The translations under genes and the position numbers were made by a program. Of a stretch of DNA of 64,000 nucleotides, positions 42,050-53,989 are shown one piece after another. Below the pieces are notes generated by a model. The model made no database searches, was not told the DNA's origin, and saw only the letters and a list, made by a program, of their open reading frames with translations. This DNA comes from Dermacentor variabilis (taxonomy: Eukaryota > Arthropoda > Arachnida > Ixodida > Ixodidae): the NCBI RefSeq assembly GCF_050947875.1, contig NC_134568.1, forward strand, positions 267,947,226-268,011,225, read 5' to 3'. Position 1 is the stretch's first letter, and each line of letters begins with the position of its first letter.

Positions 42050-43922
42050 TGAACCAAGAGCGCCAAGCGACCAGCTCTTCCGAGGCCCATGTTCTAAACG
42101 GGCGTGCAAAGGGCCTTCGGCCAATTCACCGCTCTGTTTCGATGGAGCATTTATCTACCGCAAAGTCATTTTCCAACGAGCAGAAGACGCAATCGGCGAC
42201 GGAGAACGCCCCCGCGCGTTTCTCGACAACAATGAGGACGCCCGAGGTGGATACCGCGGGAGTGGCCGCCGATCCCATCGTCGCCAATTTTCCCTTCCAA
42301 CAACGAGAGGTAGACACTCCGACCGGGGAAAGGATGGAGGAAGATGCCACCCCGAACATTTACGACGACAAAACTGACGACGACACAGGTGGCTGTTGGG
42401 AGACAGTCATACATAAGCGACGCAACCGTCAAACGCGCGCTAAGACGCAACCTTCCGAGAACATCTTGGGCATTCCGGACGCCTCCCAGCCTACCGTACG
42501 CAAGCGCAGTCGAAATCAGAACCTGCCTCAACTTCCTTTGCACGACGAAAAGATAATTCTGCGGCCTCACGGAGGACTTTGCCTCGATAAGTGGACGCGC
42601 CCAGAACTCGCCAGTGCTCTATGGAGTGCAGCCGGCTTGACCACCGACAATCGTCAGGACATCATATTCCGACTGCGGCCTCAGCAGAACTTGGCAATCA
42701 TCAGCACACCCCAGTCACACGTAGCCGACGCATTGTACAAGGTGCGGAAGCTGAACCTTGGTCAGCGGGTCTATCCCATCACAACATATTTTGCGGCCCC
42801 AGACAACTCATGCAAGGGAATTGTTCCTGGCCTTTTGCCCGGTACACCGTCTTCCAAGCTAGTGGATGAGCTTGTGGCTCCTGGAACTCAAATACTTCAA
42901 GCACGAATGATGGGTCAAACCAACGTTGCGTTGGTAACATTTGAAGGACTTAAAGTGCCTCGCTACGTGCATTTCTATGGTGCAGAACTCCGCTGCTACC
43001 CCCATCGACCCCGCCAACTGGTCTGCAAGATATGTCACAAGCTCGGCCATTGGGCTGATTACTGTCCTACGCCGCACGTGGTCATTTGCGCGACGTGCGG
43101 GACACACAACCCCACCCGGCACATCCGTGCACCCCACACTGCAGATCCTGTGACCACACTACAGCGGATCCAAACTGCCCGCGGCGCGCTAGGCAGACAC
43201 TCAACAAAGCTTGGGTGCGGAAAGCTCTCGAGAAAGAGCAGCGTGAACTCCAACCCTCCAGCGACCCGACCACTACCACAGATACGGCGGAGACCCCAAC
43301 GTCGCGCGCCCCAACGAAGGAGACCAGACAAGTCCGATCGGAGACCCGTTCGAGATCCCGTCGCAAGTTCCGGAAACGCTCCAAGTCTCGGTCCCGATCC
43401 CTCGAGGCATCGGTGCGCCTCCCAGAGAGGCGCCCTCCTTCCCCATCTTCCCAACAACCCTACAAGAAGGCCCTGCAGACCAACGCCCCAGCCAAGGCGA
43501 CCCTGGTCCCTTCAGGGGTGCAGCGGACCCTGGAGAAGAAAACAGCAATGGAGGCGCCTCGGGAGGTAGGTCGGGCGGAGGGTCCCCCACAGCTCGCTCC
43601 GCCCCGTAAATCTCACCCTACCCCTTCCCCTATTACCGAATCGTTAAAAAATCCCGATTCTCTAATAGAAATAGCCCGCCTACGTCGTGACATGGAGGCG
43701 CGCTGTGAGCGCCTGCAAAAACAAATGGACACGCTGGTGGCAGGCATGAGCACTAGTATGCAGGCGGCTCTGGACAGGATAGAACGCCAAATGGAGGCCC
43801 TTCAAATAGGGATTGCGGAGCAAGTGAAATCATGTATAGAGTGCACTTTCGCACGCATGCAAGTTCCTGAGCTTAGCGGTAACAACGAAAGCGTGCTTTC
43901 CGACCAAGGCTCTCGGCCGTAA
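42050..43922 (+). pseudogene. I-group LINE ORF1 (gag-like, zinc knuckle), one frameshift
   Basis: ORF1 proteins bind the element RNA and form the particle that carries it to the nucleus. Start ATG at 42050, just inside the left boundary. The N-terminal 300 codons are low-complexity and charged. A CCHC knuckle C-x2-C-x4-H-x4-C ('CKICHKLGHWADYC') lies at about 43021-43070, and a second Cys-rich knuckle ('CATCGTHNPT') follows. The frame changes between about 43110 and 43140, after which the plus frame 43086-43922 continues with the rest of the second knuckle ('HPCTPHCRSC'), an Arg/Ser-rich run (SRSRRKFRKRSKSRSRS) and a predicted coiled coil near the end (around 43675-43830). About 620 residues in total. 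One indel separates it from an intact frame. Confidence 0.75.
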
Positions 43923-43999
43923 CCTTCAAATGTGGGCACCCGGCGCCCGCATCCCTATGCACGACCGCCTGCTACCTCTGGCGATGATGATGGCGTAAC

Positions 44000-46900
44000 G
44001 CGGAGCAACTAGTGGTGTGGCAGTGGAATTGTAGGGGATTTCGCCAAAAAACGAGGTTCCCTACAGCAGTATATCGCCACATCCACGAACCCTCCCGATG
44101 TCATCCTCTTACAGGAAGTCACTTGCACCCCTTCTTTATCCGGCTACAGCACGCTCTCAGGTGTCTCTCCTCTTGTGGGAGCCTTAGTTTCGAAACATGT
44201 TACATGTCGCATGCATACCACTGACATTGACATTCCTCACCAAATATTGGAAATAATTACGCAAGGTAAACGCAGCGAGAGTCTGTTATACTCAATGCAT
44301 ACAGTTCCTCCCGTTCGCGAACGCACTGTTTTCAGCACCTACTAACAGAATTTGGTAAGTTTGGACGGGTTTGTGTGGTGGCCGGCGACTTTAACGCTCC
44401 GCATATTGCATGGGGTTACGTTAAATCGCAGGCTAAAGGGACCCGTTTATGGAATGCCATCTGTAACATGAGATACACACTGCTTACCGACCCAGAGCAC
44501 CCCACTCGGATAGGCAACAGTATATCTCGTGACACCTGCCCTGAGCTTACCTTCGTGCGCAATACTGGCCCAGTCGTTGCGCACGGGCTTTTAGAGGAGC
44601 ACCTTGGTAGTGACCACTACATTGTGGCGACCACCTTGTCATTACGGGGTGCGCGCAGGCCCGAGCGAAATGTGCGTATAACGGATTGGGTGAAATTCAG
44701 GGAATGTCGCCAGGACCCACTTGAGCGCCAAGGGTACGAACGCTGGCTTGACTCTCTCGCACAAGATCTAGAAGCCACCACAAGCACACTGCGCACCACA
44801 ACCGAGACACCAGACATAGACCTGCATTTGCTTCATCTTTGGACCGCCCGTAGAGGGTTGACACGACGATGGAAACGACAACGCCTCAACCGCAAACTTA
44901 GGAAAAGTATAGATCAAATTACACTGGAATCTCAGGAGTATGCAGAGATCCTTACGAGGAATAACTGGCGAGGATTTTGCGATCGCCTCTCAGGCACATT
45001 GAGCACAGCAAACGTGGTCGATTCTTCGCTCACTCACAGATCCCACCACAACAAAGGGAAAAACATTTCAACAGCTGCACATCCTAATGCACGAGTACAG
45101 GGACGATGTCTCGACACTCCTCAGAGAGCTAGAGAAGCATTTCATACCCACAGGCCCGCCGCCGCAGTACCCTGACTATCCTTATGTAGGCGAGGCGAAC
45201 GAATTGCTAGATGCGGACATCACATCTGACGAGGTGCGGGTGGTCCTACAAGACCTACGCCGCAACACGGCACCGGGGGCCGACCACATCCGATTCGCCA
45301 CCCTTCGTAACCTCAGTGACGCGGATATTAACCGCCTCACCCATATCTTCAATGATTGCTGGCGCAAGGGCATGCTTCCCCAAGCATGGCGACACGCCGA
45401 CGTCACACTGATCCCCAAACCGGGCAAGCCTGTTAAGGTTGAAAACTCACGACCCATCTCCCTAACATCCTGCATGGGTAAGCTCATGGAGCATGTACTC
45501 TTGCGGCGTCTGCAGCCCTTCCTCGAAGAAAAATCATTCTTTTCTAACTCTAAATTCAGATATCGGGCTCATCTGTCTGCCAAAGATGTGCTCTTACAAT
45601 TGCGGGAGGACGTCATAGGACCTTCGTCGTCCGCCCAAACGAGAGCACTCATAGCCTTAGACCTAAAAGGGGCATTCGATAATGTTGAACATGACCTCAT
45701 CCTTCGCAATGTTGCACATTCACACTGTGGAATTCGTATGTACAACTATATCCGCGCATTTCCTCGAGATCGCACAGCCGCCGTAGGAATGGGACCGCAT
45801 CGGTCCGGTACGATTCGCCTTGTAGGAGGTGGGACACCCCAGGGCTCAGTTCTTTCCCCTACTTTATTCAATATCGCGCTCGCAGGGCTCCCCCGACTAC
45901 TCGACCAGATCCCTGACGTCGCCCACGCTATTTATGCGGACGACATTACTATCTGGTCGACACGGGGTTCCGACGGAGCCATCCAGGACCGACTGCAGCA
46001 AGCAGTCGATACAGTTTCCGAGTACGCGAGAAAATGCGGCTTAAGATGTGTTCCGGAAAAGTCGGAGCTCATAATCATTCGCCCCCGGAGCCGTTGCTCT
46101 ACTCCCCCTATCACTGTGCACGTGGATGGCACACCGATACCACAGGTTAATCGTGCTTGTATCCTCGGCCTACATGTCCAAGTGGATGGCAGGTCAAACT
46201 ACACTGTTTCCTTTCTATCCAGACAGATTGAGCAAATTCTGGCCATGATCCGGAGGGTCTCCAACAGGCGCTCGGGCCTTCGAGAAGAGGACCTGCTGCG
46301 CTTGGTGGAGGCATGCGTGATCAGCCGCCTTACATACCATCTCCCGTTTCAGCGGTTGACCCAAGCGCAACAACTTCGCATAGACGCAATGATTCGCAAA
46401 GCGACGAAGCTGGCCCATGGCCTCCCGAACTATACTTGCACACGCCGTCTCCTTAACTTAGGGACACATAACACACTAGGCGAGCTGTTAAAGGCACATT
46501 GGGTCAGCCAGCGCCAGCGCCTCCTACTCACTCCTACTGGCCGCCATCTTCTCACACGGCTAGGATACTCTGTCCCACCCCTTGAGTCTGAAACCCGTCC
46601 AACGATCTTGTCGTCAGCGATACGCCAAGCTCGAAGTATTCATCCATTGCCACGTAATATGCACCCCGAGCATGACAAAGGGCGGCGCAAAACCTGTGTA
46701 CGATACATTGGCCGCATGCTTGCAAACATCCCGGAAACACATACTTTATACACGGACACATCACGCACTCAAGAGGGCTATACCTCGGTAGTATTGGATG
46801 GCACCGAATCCCTGAGAGACTCTGCTGCAATGCGCGGAACAAATGCCGCTTACGGAGAAATTCTCGGTGTTCCTCTTGCAATTCGATACGCCATCCGTGT

Positions 46901-47546
46901 TCCTGAGGAAGTGTATATAATGACGGACTCGCAACAGGCATGCCGGCCGTTCCTATCAGGACATGGCATCCCGAGAGCGGCGCACCAAATTCTCAAACAG
47001 ATCCCGCAAAATACACTAACCACATCTCCCCGAATCCACTTACTCTGGACCCCTGGTCATACCTCGCCGCCGGGTAACGAACGCGCACATGCGGTTGCCC
47101 GAGAAATTTCCCTCCGGGCGACTCGGCGTGGTGAGGCGACTAGTTCAGAGTGGGGGGATCCCTTGCTCCGTTACAAAGACATACTCCGTCATTATACATG
47201 CATTCGTCGCACCCACGCCGCACCACCGCCGTCCTTCTCGCGGGAGGAAGCAGTGGCATTACGCCAGTTACAAACCGCAACTTTTCCAAATCTTGTCTCT
47301 CTCAATAAATTCTACCCGCACTGTTATGCACATCGTTGCCCTGGCTGTGGCATCTCGCCCACAATCTTCCACGTCACGATTGAGTGCATTGCAAACCTCT
47401 TTCCTCCCTTACCCATTCTCCTTTACCCCCTACGCAACAAAGAGCTGTGGGACGATGCCCTCCGCGACGGACCTCCCGAGGTCTTCCGAACTGTGATACA
47501 ACGGGCTCGAAACATCGCCGGAATCATCTTAGGGACCCTGGACTGA
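44000..47546 (+). pseudogene. I-group LINE ORF2: APE endonuclease, RT, RNase H; about three frameshifts
   Basis: The endonuclease begins with 'VWQWNCRGF' (44012) and continues after a frame change at an A-run (44046-44051) with 'PPDVILLQEV', then after a second change near 44330 with 'VVAGDFNAPH' and 'GSDHYIV'. The fourth segment (45087-47546, 819 codons) is open: RT motifs 'GADHIRF', 'SRPISLTSCMGK', 'LIALDLKGAFD' (catalytic Asp), 'GTPQGSVLSPTLFN' and 'YADD' at its residues 283-286. RNase H follows at about residues 550-680 with Asp ('YTDTS'), Glu ('AYGEIL') and Asp ('MTDSQQ'). The last acidic position reads His in 'GNERAHAVA', where Asp is usual. A C-terminal C-x2-C...H...C ('CPGCG...FHVTIEC') closes it. 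Only indels break the ORF; no in-frame stop was seen in the RT. Confidence 0.85.
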
Positions 47547-47617
47547 GGGTTCTTCCCACACTGCCCTCGCCATTCAAATATTATTAATAAAATGTTTTAC
47601 TCTCTCTCACGAACAAC

Positions 47618-48240
47618 CGGCAATCTCGTTCCAGCGTTCCATAACTCGCGGGAAAGAACTGTGAAGTTCGTGCGTGGCATCTTTTATTTGGAAAAGCACT
47701 GACAGACGCGAGGTTTTTATCAGCGGATTGTAGAGAAGATGAGTGAACAATGGAATGTATTAGTTTCTTTACAGCAACATGCCACCTAGTGCATAGTAGA
47801 GGCAAATTCAAGGAATTCACGGCGGCTGAGGGCGAAAATTCTCAACCATGGCGATTACAAATGAAATGATCCGCTTTCCTTTGTACAAATTCAATGTTGT
47901 TTATGTGTACATATATGGGCTCCAGGACGCACGAAGCGTACTCGAATACCGGGCGGATAAGTGTTTTATACATTGACAATTTAGTGTTCTTCGGAATTTT
48001 TGTATAACGTTCGTATTAAATACCCTAATTTTTTGCATCCTTTTGCTGTAATGTGATCAATATGTTGTGACCATCGCATGTTGTGCGTGAAGATGATCCC
48101 TATAGGTGTTTGTACTCGTACGCACGGGGAACTAGTGTGTTGTTGAATGCATACTCGCTGTTCGTAAATGACACTACGACGGTTTTTTGAAAATAAGTGC
48201 GCATCCGCCAACCCATACACAAGGTGCAAAACTTGGTGAA
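47618..48240 (-). pseudogene. Decayed C-terminal part of a CR1/Jockey-like RT
   Basis: The minus frame 47981-48229 has 'GIIFTHNMRWSQHIDHI' and 'KKLGYLIRTL'. In another frame it continues with 'LIRPVFEYASCV' and 'IEFVQRKADHFICNR', the usual C-terminal order of CR1-type RTs. Several frame changes and stops occur. No RT catalytic boxes are included. The downstream end is not defined. Confidence 0.6.
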
Positions 48241-48847
48241 AGACTCTTGAAGTAAGGTGCGATCTCTAGGAGAAGAAATTACCTAGCATATGACGCATTC
48301 GTTTGCGTAACGACGAACCCTTCACTTGATATTGCCGGGAAGGTCGGTTATGAAAATTAATAATTCAGAAAAAGTATGAACAAGATGGTGGTGGTAATGC
48401 TGTAGCAGCAGGTAGGGTTAGCCTGGCATGCTTAGCCTGCAATTGTTCTGCCTGAGCATCTCATACGTTTAAACATACAAGCAAGTTACATATATTTCCT
48501 GTGCATCACAATGTATTGTAAGAAACAAATGTGTATGACGCGCGTTGTTGGCAGTGCTGGAAGTATTTCCCGTAAGCATAAATAAAATGTGCTAAAGGGA
48601 TCTTTAAAAAAAAACATGGAAATTCTTATTTGTGTGTTTGTGAATGCATGCATGTACGCGTGCGTTTCTGGCAGTTCAGGTCAGAACTCGGTCCTTTCTT
48701 TCTGGCACTGTGCAGCATGAAGGTCTGCCTCGTCAACAAAAGTAGGCACTGCTAAGATTGTGCACAAGAAAATTTGACTTTAGGTAATGCCACTTTTTAA
48801 CTGCGATGCACGATGGCAACGCGCGAAGTCTGGCTCGCTCTTTCACT
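48241..48847. other. No gene recognised
   Basis: Unassigned AT-leaning sequence. Confidence 0.4.
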
Positions 48848-49290
48848 TTTGATGACAATTATATGGACACTCCGAGCGCATTTCTGCCGTCGGCGTCGCC
48901 GTGAGGTTCCCTATAAAGTCCAAGGGCGATAAAATCGTCGCCGCGCGCAGTATTCTCTACGTGCGAGTGAAAGCGTGCGAGGGTGAGCCGGCGATCGCGG
49001 CTCAATCTCGCGCACGAAAGAGGAAAGTGGGGATGAAGCCCGCCGTCATCCGTCGCGCTCAAGGCTCCGGGGGGAGGAGGGGGGCGCGTTCTACTCCGGG
49101 CCGCTGTATCTTGACAGCCATCTGAGACGAGGACACAGTCCGCCGCGCGCTGCGTTTTCGCGGCGTAGTTCGCGTCGAATGCGAGCGGCTGCACGGAGGT
49201 CCATTCGCTCGCTTCTGCTGCCGCGCTTCCGCGCTTCCCGACTCCAGCGTTCTGACAGAGAGTTTCCGCGCTCATTGAGCGCGATGTGTT
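48848..49290 (+). repeat. Dispersed repeat 'A', long copy
   Basis: Starts with 'AATTATATGGACACTCCGAG', then 'GCCGTCGGCGTCGCCG', 'AAGGGCGATAAAATCG' and 'CTACGTGCGAGTGAAAGCG'. The same order occurs inverted at 53990-54287. GC-rich, with ORFs on both strands that look like chance (minus 48859-49293). Type unknown. Confidence 0.6.
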
Positions 49291-50668
49291 CATCTTTGCT
49301 TGTGCGCGCGTGACACCATGCTTGTTGATTAAGTTATAGTATGCCTATGTTTACAAGTTTATAAGTCCGATAATACTACTATCCTTACTTCGTATACCGA
49401 GCTCTCCACTAGTTTGCTATCGCAATCGATGCTTCGCCTTTCGTGTGAAACTGCGACTTTCTTGGGTTGTCGGACATTGAGCTAGACGTTGACAATTTCA
49501 TAAGTCCTCATTGGCCCACAGAATTAACTGTAGTTTTGTCTATGACACTACGTGCGATAAGTGCCGATGCGCACTTCCAACAGTGACACTGCTCACATGT
49601 ATATTTACTCTAAATCGCACTGAATGCGACCCCCAAACACGGATGATGGAAAAAGACTAGAAGGAAGCATCACGTGCTCATCTTGAAGCATAGTCATAAA
49701 AATATAAAGGAATCTCATGGTAAATTGTCCGTCCCCGCGTGATGTAATTTCTAGCTGGTGAACGTGCGGAGTATACGCGAGAGAATAGACCGGAGAGCGG
49801 CGTAATGAGGTTCTATTTCGACGAAGGCGCCACTAAGAGCTATACCGCGTACCAAACAGTGTCTTGAAAAGACCTGAATACCATGAAGATCTACTCCGCA
49901 ACCGTCATCGCACATATAGGCCATAGAGAAAAAAGTGGTGGCGCGGAGTCAGCAAGGGCTCGCTTGCCTATCTAAAGCCCCTCTATTCACGGCGTCGGTG
50001 GAAACGTGTATCGGGGGGGGGGGTGCTTTAGCCTAGGCCAGCTGCTCGGCATGATGCGCCCTCCTAATTTATTCCCCCGTCTTCGAAGGCACGAAAGCGG
50101 CCGCGCGAAAGCTACAGTGCATACGTTCAATCGAAGTATGATTCACGAGAGCACTGCTGAAAATCCAGCTCACCTCGTTGTTCTAGAAAGTTGCGCTAAA
50201 CACTAAGCACTTGGAAAGTCCAGTCACTCCGCAGAAGCAACAGGAGCACCACTAATTACAGAAATTGGCACAAGCGTAAATGCACAGCACGACCAGCAAA
50301 CGAACAGTGCATGATGTCAGTCGCGCTGAACATCAGCCATCATCACCGCTTCCGCACGAAAGCAAGGGAGAATGCAGTATAGACAAAACAGTGGAAGGGT
50401 CGTGCGAACACTCAGAACAGTAACTGAGCCGACCGAACTTACCAAACTCGAGACACTCGGAGACGTCGATATCGCTCGCATCTCGCACCACCGCAGCCCA
50501 TAGCGCCGCAGCGTCACGCTTTGTCTGACATTGGCCGCAACGGCGAATGGGAAACCCTCGCAAAAATGTGTTAACTGTGTATTGAGTTCATCTTGAGTTT
50601 ACAGAAAATCAATTCAAGGTCAATTTCTTAAGTACGTTCGATATAGATTCAATTGACTGCTTTCGGTC
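49291..50668. other. No gene recognised
   Basis: Unassigned. A G-run lies near 50012-50021. Confidence 0.4.
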
Positions 50669-50786
50669 GACTCACACTCGATACGCAATTGACTGACTAA
50701 AATTAAGAAAACGTTAATTGATTCACACTCGATACAAATTTAAATAGCTATAGTTAAGAAAGCGTCAATTGACTCACATTCGATAC
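50669..50786. repeat. Tandem repeat, 51-bp period
   Basis: GACTCACACTCGATAC and close variants recur at 50669, 50720 and 50771, exactly 51 bp apart, with AT-rich spacers containing TTAAGAAA and CAATTGA words. Confidence 0.85.
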
Positions 50787-50791
50787 ACGTT

Positions 50792-50940
50792 TAGAGAGAG
50801 AGAGGGAGGGAAATAGAAGACAGGAAAGGCAGGGAGGTTAACCAGACGCACGTCCGGTTTGCTACCCTGCATTGTAGGAAGGGGTATGGGGATGAGGAGA
50901 GAGAGAGAGGAGATAGAGAGAGCACAGTTTCACGCACATT
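50792..50940. repeat. GA-rich microsatellite region
   Basis: AGAGAG runs at 50792-50808 and 50899-50920 flank a 'GGCAGGGAGGTTAACCAGAC' word that I recognise as common in tick DNA. Confidence 0.6.
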
Positions 50941-51064
50941 AGAAGGTTCGCACCGAGTCTACACACGGTTGCCAAGACCTGTCGACTTGAGCAGCGGCGT
51001 AGCCAGAAATTTCGTTCGGGGTGGGGGGTGGGGGGGCTCACGTTGCAGCTTGGCCTCCTCCTTA

Positions 51065-51786
51065 AGAGGAAGCTTTATCTCAGATGCTCCAATCTAAATA
51101 CATGTAGAAGGTGAATTAGTTTTTCTCAGCAACCACTGCACAAACTTTGATGAGGTTTGTTGCATTTAAAAGAAAAACTTAAATTCTACTGTCTTCTGGT
51201 TTCGAATTTTTCACTTAGGTTGTCAATTTTTTATTAAACATTGGCACAAATCTCAAATTTTCAGAAAACGAAACTATCACGCTTAAAACTCTATAACTCA
51301 ACAATGAAAAATAATATCACAATTCTGTGAATCGCATCTAATAGTACGTCTACAGCGGACAAAATTGATATGTTACAAATGAATGTCAAACAATTTAGCA
51401 TTATCAAAATATGGCTTTTGCGGAACCCTTGTGCACCACGTAACTAATTCACGTAAGATACAAATTGACATACCGAATTTGTCCGCTTTGTCTCTTATAA
51501 TAGATGCCGTTTGAAAAACCGCAATATCTGTTCTTGATAAAGAGCTTTTAGTTTGTAAACGTCGTGCTTCTACTTTTTTCGCACTTTCAAATTTTTCAAA
51601 ATATTTTTAACAAAATTCAGGCCCTAAATCGAACTTCCGCTTCCAACAGATACTAGAAGTTAACTTTCTCAAATTCAACAAATTCCATTAAAAGTGATCC
51701 AGGGGTTATCTGAGAAAAGCGTTTCTGCGTTTTACATTTATTTGAATAGGCCGCGTCGGAGTTGGGCCTGAGCTAAAGCTTCCTCT
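51065..51786. mobile_element. TIR element (MITE-like), 722 bp
   Basis: AGAGGAAGCTTTATCTCAG at 51065-51083 is inverted at 51768-51786 with one mismatch. TA precedes the left end. AT-rich interior without ORF. Confidence 0.7.
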
Positions 51787-52305
51787 CAGACAATTTGTCG
51801 GGAAATCAAATACATGAATAATAACTGCATTGCCATTGCCAAAGATGCTGCAAACGAATTCTTGAACGCTACGCATTGTCAAAACAAGTAATATATGTAT
51901 TTCTTAATAAAGAGATATACTGGTATGTGCCAGAAATTGTGCTCAAAATAACTGATACCAATGCTTCCATCTTTTTGTCTATTTAATAAGTAAAGAAAAT
52001 ATCACACTATCCTTAGAACTATATCAGTTCGAAACCAGCAAAGCAGTGGATGCCACTGATATGAAAAATGTAAAGGCCATGAAATGAACAAGTTGAGGAC
52101 AAATATGTTAATGAAACTTTGTCATTCAACAACCTTATTTACATTTTTGTACATATGCAACGGCCAGTGCAAAATCTCAGTGACGCTGTCATTTATTCCA
52201 CTGTACTACGCAGGAGCAGCTGTCACCGGTCGTGTATCGTGAGTAATTGCATCGAAATTATTGTCCCAACAGAGAGCACTTATATAAAGCCGTTCTGCAA
52301 AATAT
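51787..52305. other. No gene recognised
   Basis: AT-rich interior of the candidate hAT-like element between the MITE and the mariner. Confidence 0.4.
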
Positions 52306-52319
52306 ACGAGAGCGAGTCA

Positions 52320-53640
52320 AATGAATGTGAGCCAATGCAAATATATGACAAACGGGGTACTTAATTTAAAAGTAGTCTCCATGAGCATACATTTATCCCA
52401 TTGACTAACGAGTCGGGTGATTCCCGTCTCATAAAACTCCTTCGGTTGCTGCTTCAACAAATCTGCAACTGACTCATCGTCCGAAACGAATCTGTTTCCC
52501 TTAAGCTGTTTTTTCATTTGCCCAAAAATGTTGAAGTCGCAAGGTGACAGGTCTTAGCTGTATGGCGGATGTTGCAGCGTTTCCCACTTGAACTTTGCCA
52601 ATTTTGTATTAACCACATCAGCGACGTGGGGACGGGCATTGTGGAAAAATTAAAAATTAAATTATGGGGTTTTACGTGTCAAAACCACTCTCTGATTATG
52701 AGGCACGCCGTAGTGGAGGACTCTGGAAATTTTGACCACCTGGATTTCTTTAACGTGCCCCTAAATCTAAGTACACGGGTGTTTTCGCATTTCGCCTCCC
52801 TCGAAATGCGGCCGCCGTGGCCGGGATTCAATTCCGCGACCTCGTGCTCAGCAGCCCAACACCATAGCCAGGTCGTGGAACAAGATGACCCCATGCGTCA
52901 ATTTTCCACGTCGCTTGTTCTTGGTTGCGACACGCAGCCGATCCGGAAATATCGGAAACGATTGATAGCCTCTCTGGCTTTAGAAAATTCTATCAGTAAT
53001 GGCCCCTGACGATCGAAAAAAAGATAGCAAACAACACCTTTCCGGCGGAAATGACGGCCTTTGCTTTCTTTGGGGCGGTGAATTCGAATGCTTCCACTGT
53101 AAGCTTTGCCGTCGTGTTTCAGGCTCGTAGTAGTGGCACCATGGTTCGTCCCCGATCACAACTGCAGACAAGAAGTCGTCACCCTCATTGTGATACCGGA
53201 TCAGATGAGTCAAGGCAGCGCAGAACCTTCTGGCGGTGGTTCAAAATTTCGGGCATACATTGCGCACACAAGAGCCGATGACCGAGATGTTCATGAATTA
53301 TGGTGTGAACCGAACTGCGACTGATGTTCACACGCTCTGCCAGTTCATCGGTGTTTATGCTCCGTTCTTGTCTCATCAGCTCATCAACTTTTGCACTTGT
53401 GTTCGGGGTGATTGCACGATGGCTTTGGCCCGGTCTTGGATCGTTTTTGCAACTTTCACGTCCTTCTCCAATGCTTCACAGTGGCCAATGAAATGCAATG
53501 TTCCACGTACACGGCAGCCATACGGCGAATAATTTCCTTTTGGGAAACACCTTCAGCTGTCAAAACATTCACGGCACCCCGCTGCTCAACTTCTGAAGCG
53601 TCCATTACGTCACGCAACCATGTTCAATCCAGTGTATGAG
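52320..53640 (-). pseudogene. Mariner transposase, decayed and SINE-split
   Basis: Cut-and-paste DDD-type transposase. From the right, the N-terminal helix-turn-helix region (about 53640-53185) is frame-broken but recognisable, with 'INTDELAERVNISRSSVHTI' in one piece. The catalytic core at 52980-53213 has 'VIGDEPWCHYYEPETRRQS' with the first Asp at about 53148-53150. The second catalytic box, HDNARPH, is cut by the SINE: 'GVILFHD' ends at the right of it and 'HNARPHVADVV' resumes at the left. The third Asp lies in 'LSPCDFNIFG' at 52536-52538, 34 residues after the second, as in mariner D34D. A premature stop lies just before it (S-stop-DLSPCD). The C-terminus 'QPKEFYETGITRLVSQWDKC' ends near 52360. 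Not functional. Confidence 0.88.
52650..52871 (-). repeat. Ruka-like SINE inside mariner
   Basis: Minus-strand copy with B-box (GGAATTGAATCCC-like) and the usual body. Imperfect target-site copies of the mariner sequence, TTGTGGAAAAA (52639-52649) and TCGTGGAACAA (52873-52883), flank it. An AT-rich tail lies at 52650-52663. Confidence 0.88.
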
Positions 53641-53786
53641 AGCATTAAAGAACATTTACCCTCACATCTGCGTATCACTCTTGTAAATGAAAGATGCCTG
53701 TATGCTACGCGCAAGCCTCGCAGATAATGAACCGAACCGTTATTGCGCGGGTAGGGTAGGCTCACTTTCATTTAACTCGCCCTCGT

Positions 53787-53989
53787 TCATTATAAATGGG
53801 AAGATACAATGAAATATACAAATGCTTGATAAAGGGCAAAAAAGTGTCACTGGAAAGAAAGTTCACTGCACGTATACACAAAACCTCGCAACAAGATATT
53901 TAAATATACGTATAAGTCTCCAATAAATCTACGTATCTAAGAAAAAATCACTCTATATAATGCGTCAAACAAGGCGAATAAACATGTAG
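53787..53989. other. No gene recognised
   Basis: AT-rich sequence right of the mariner. Confidence 0.4.

Larger units (their letters stand above)
42011..47606 (+). mobile_element. Near full-length I-group LINE with 11-bp TSD
   Basis: TCACGAACAAC flanks the element at 42000-42010 and 47607-47617. The left boundary is only 39 bp before the ORF1 ATG, and the right boundary lies about 60 bp after the ORF2 stop, after an AATAAAATG-containing AT-rich tail. The 5.6-kb length and the order ORF1 - endonuclease - RT - RNase H fit elements of the I superfamily. It is probably a complete copy. Confidence 0.85.
52306..53786 (-). mobile_element. Mariner element with terminal inverted repeats
   Basis: ACGAGAGCGAGTCAAATGAA (left, 52306-52333) and its diverged complement (right, 53759-53786) form about 28-bp TIRs with few mismatches. 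After removing the nested SINE the length is about 1.26 kb, as expected for mariner. TA dinucleotides stand at the left end. Confidence 0.88.

Noticed and set aside
50669..50786. CRISPR-like array
   Set aside because: The period is constant, but the spacers are AT-rich diverged copies of one unit and the setting is eukaryotic.
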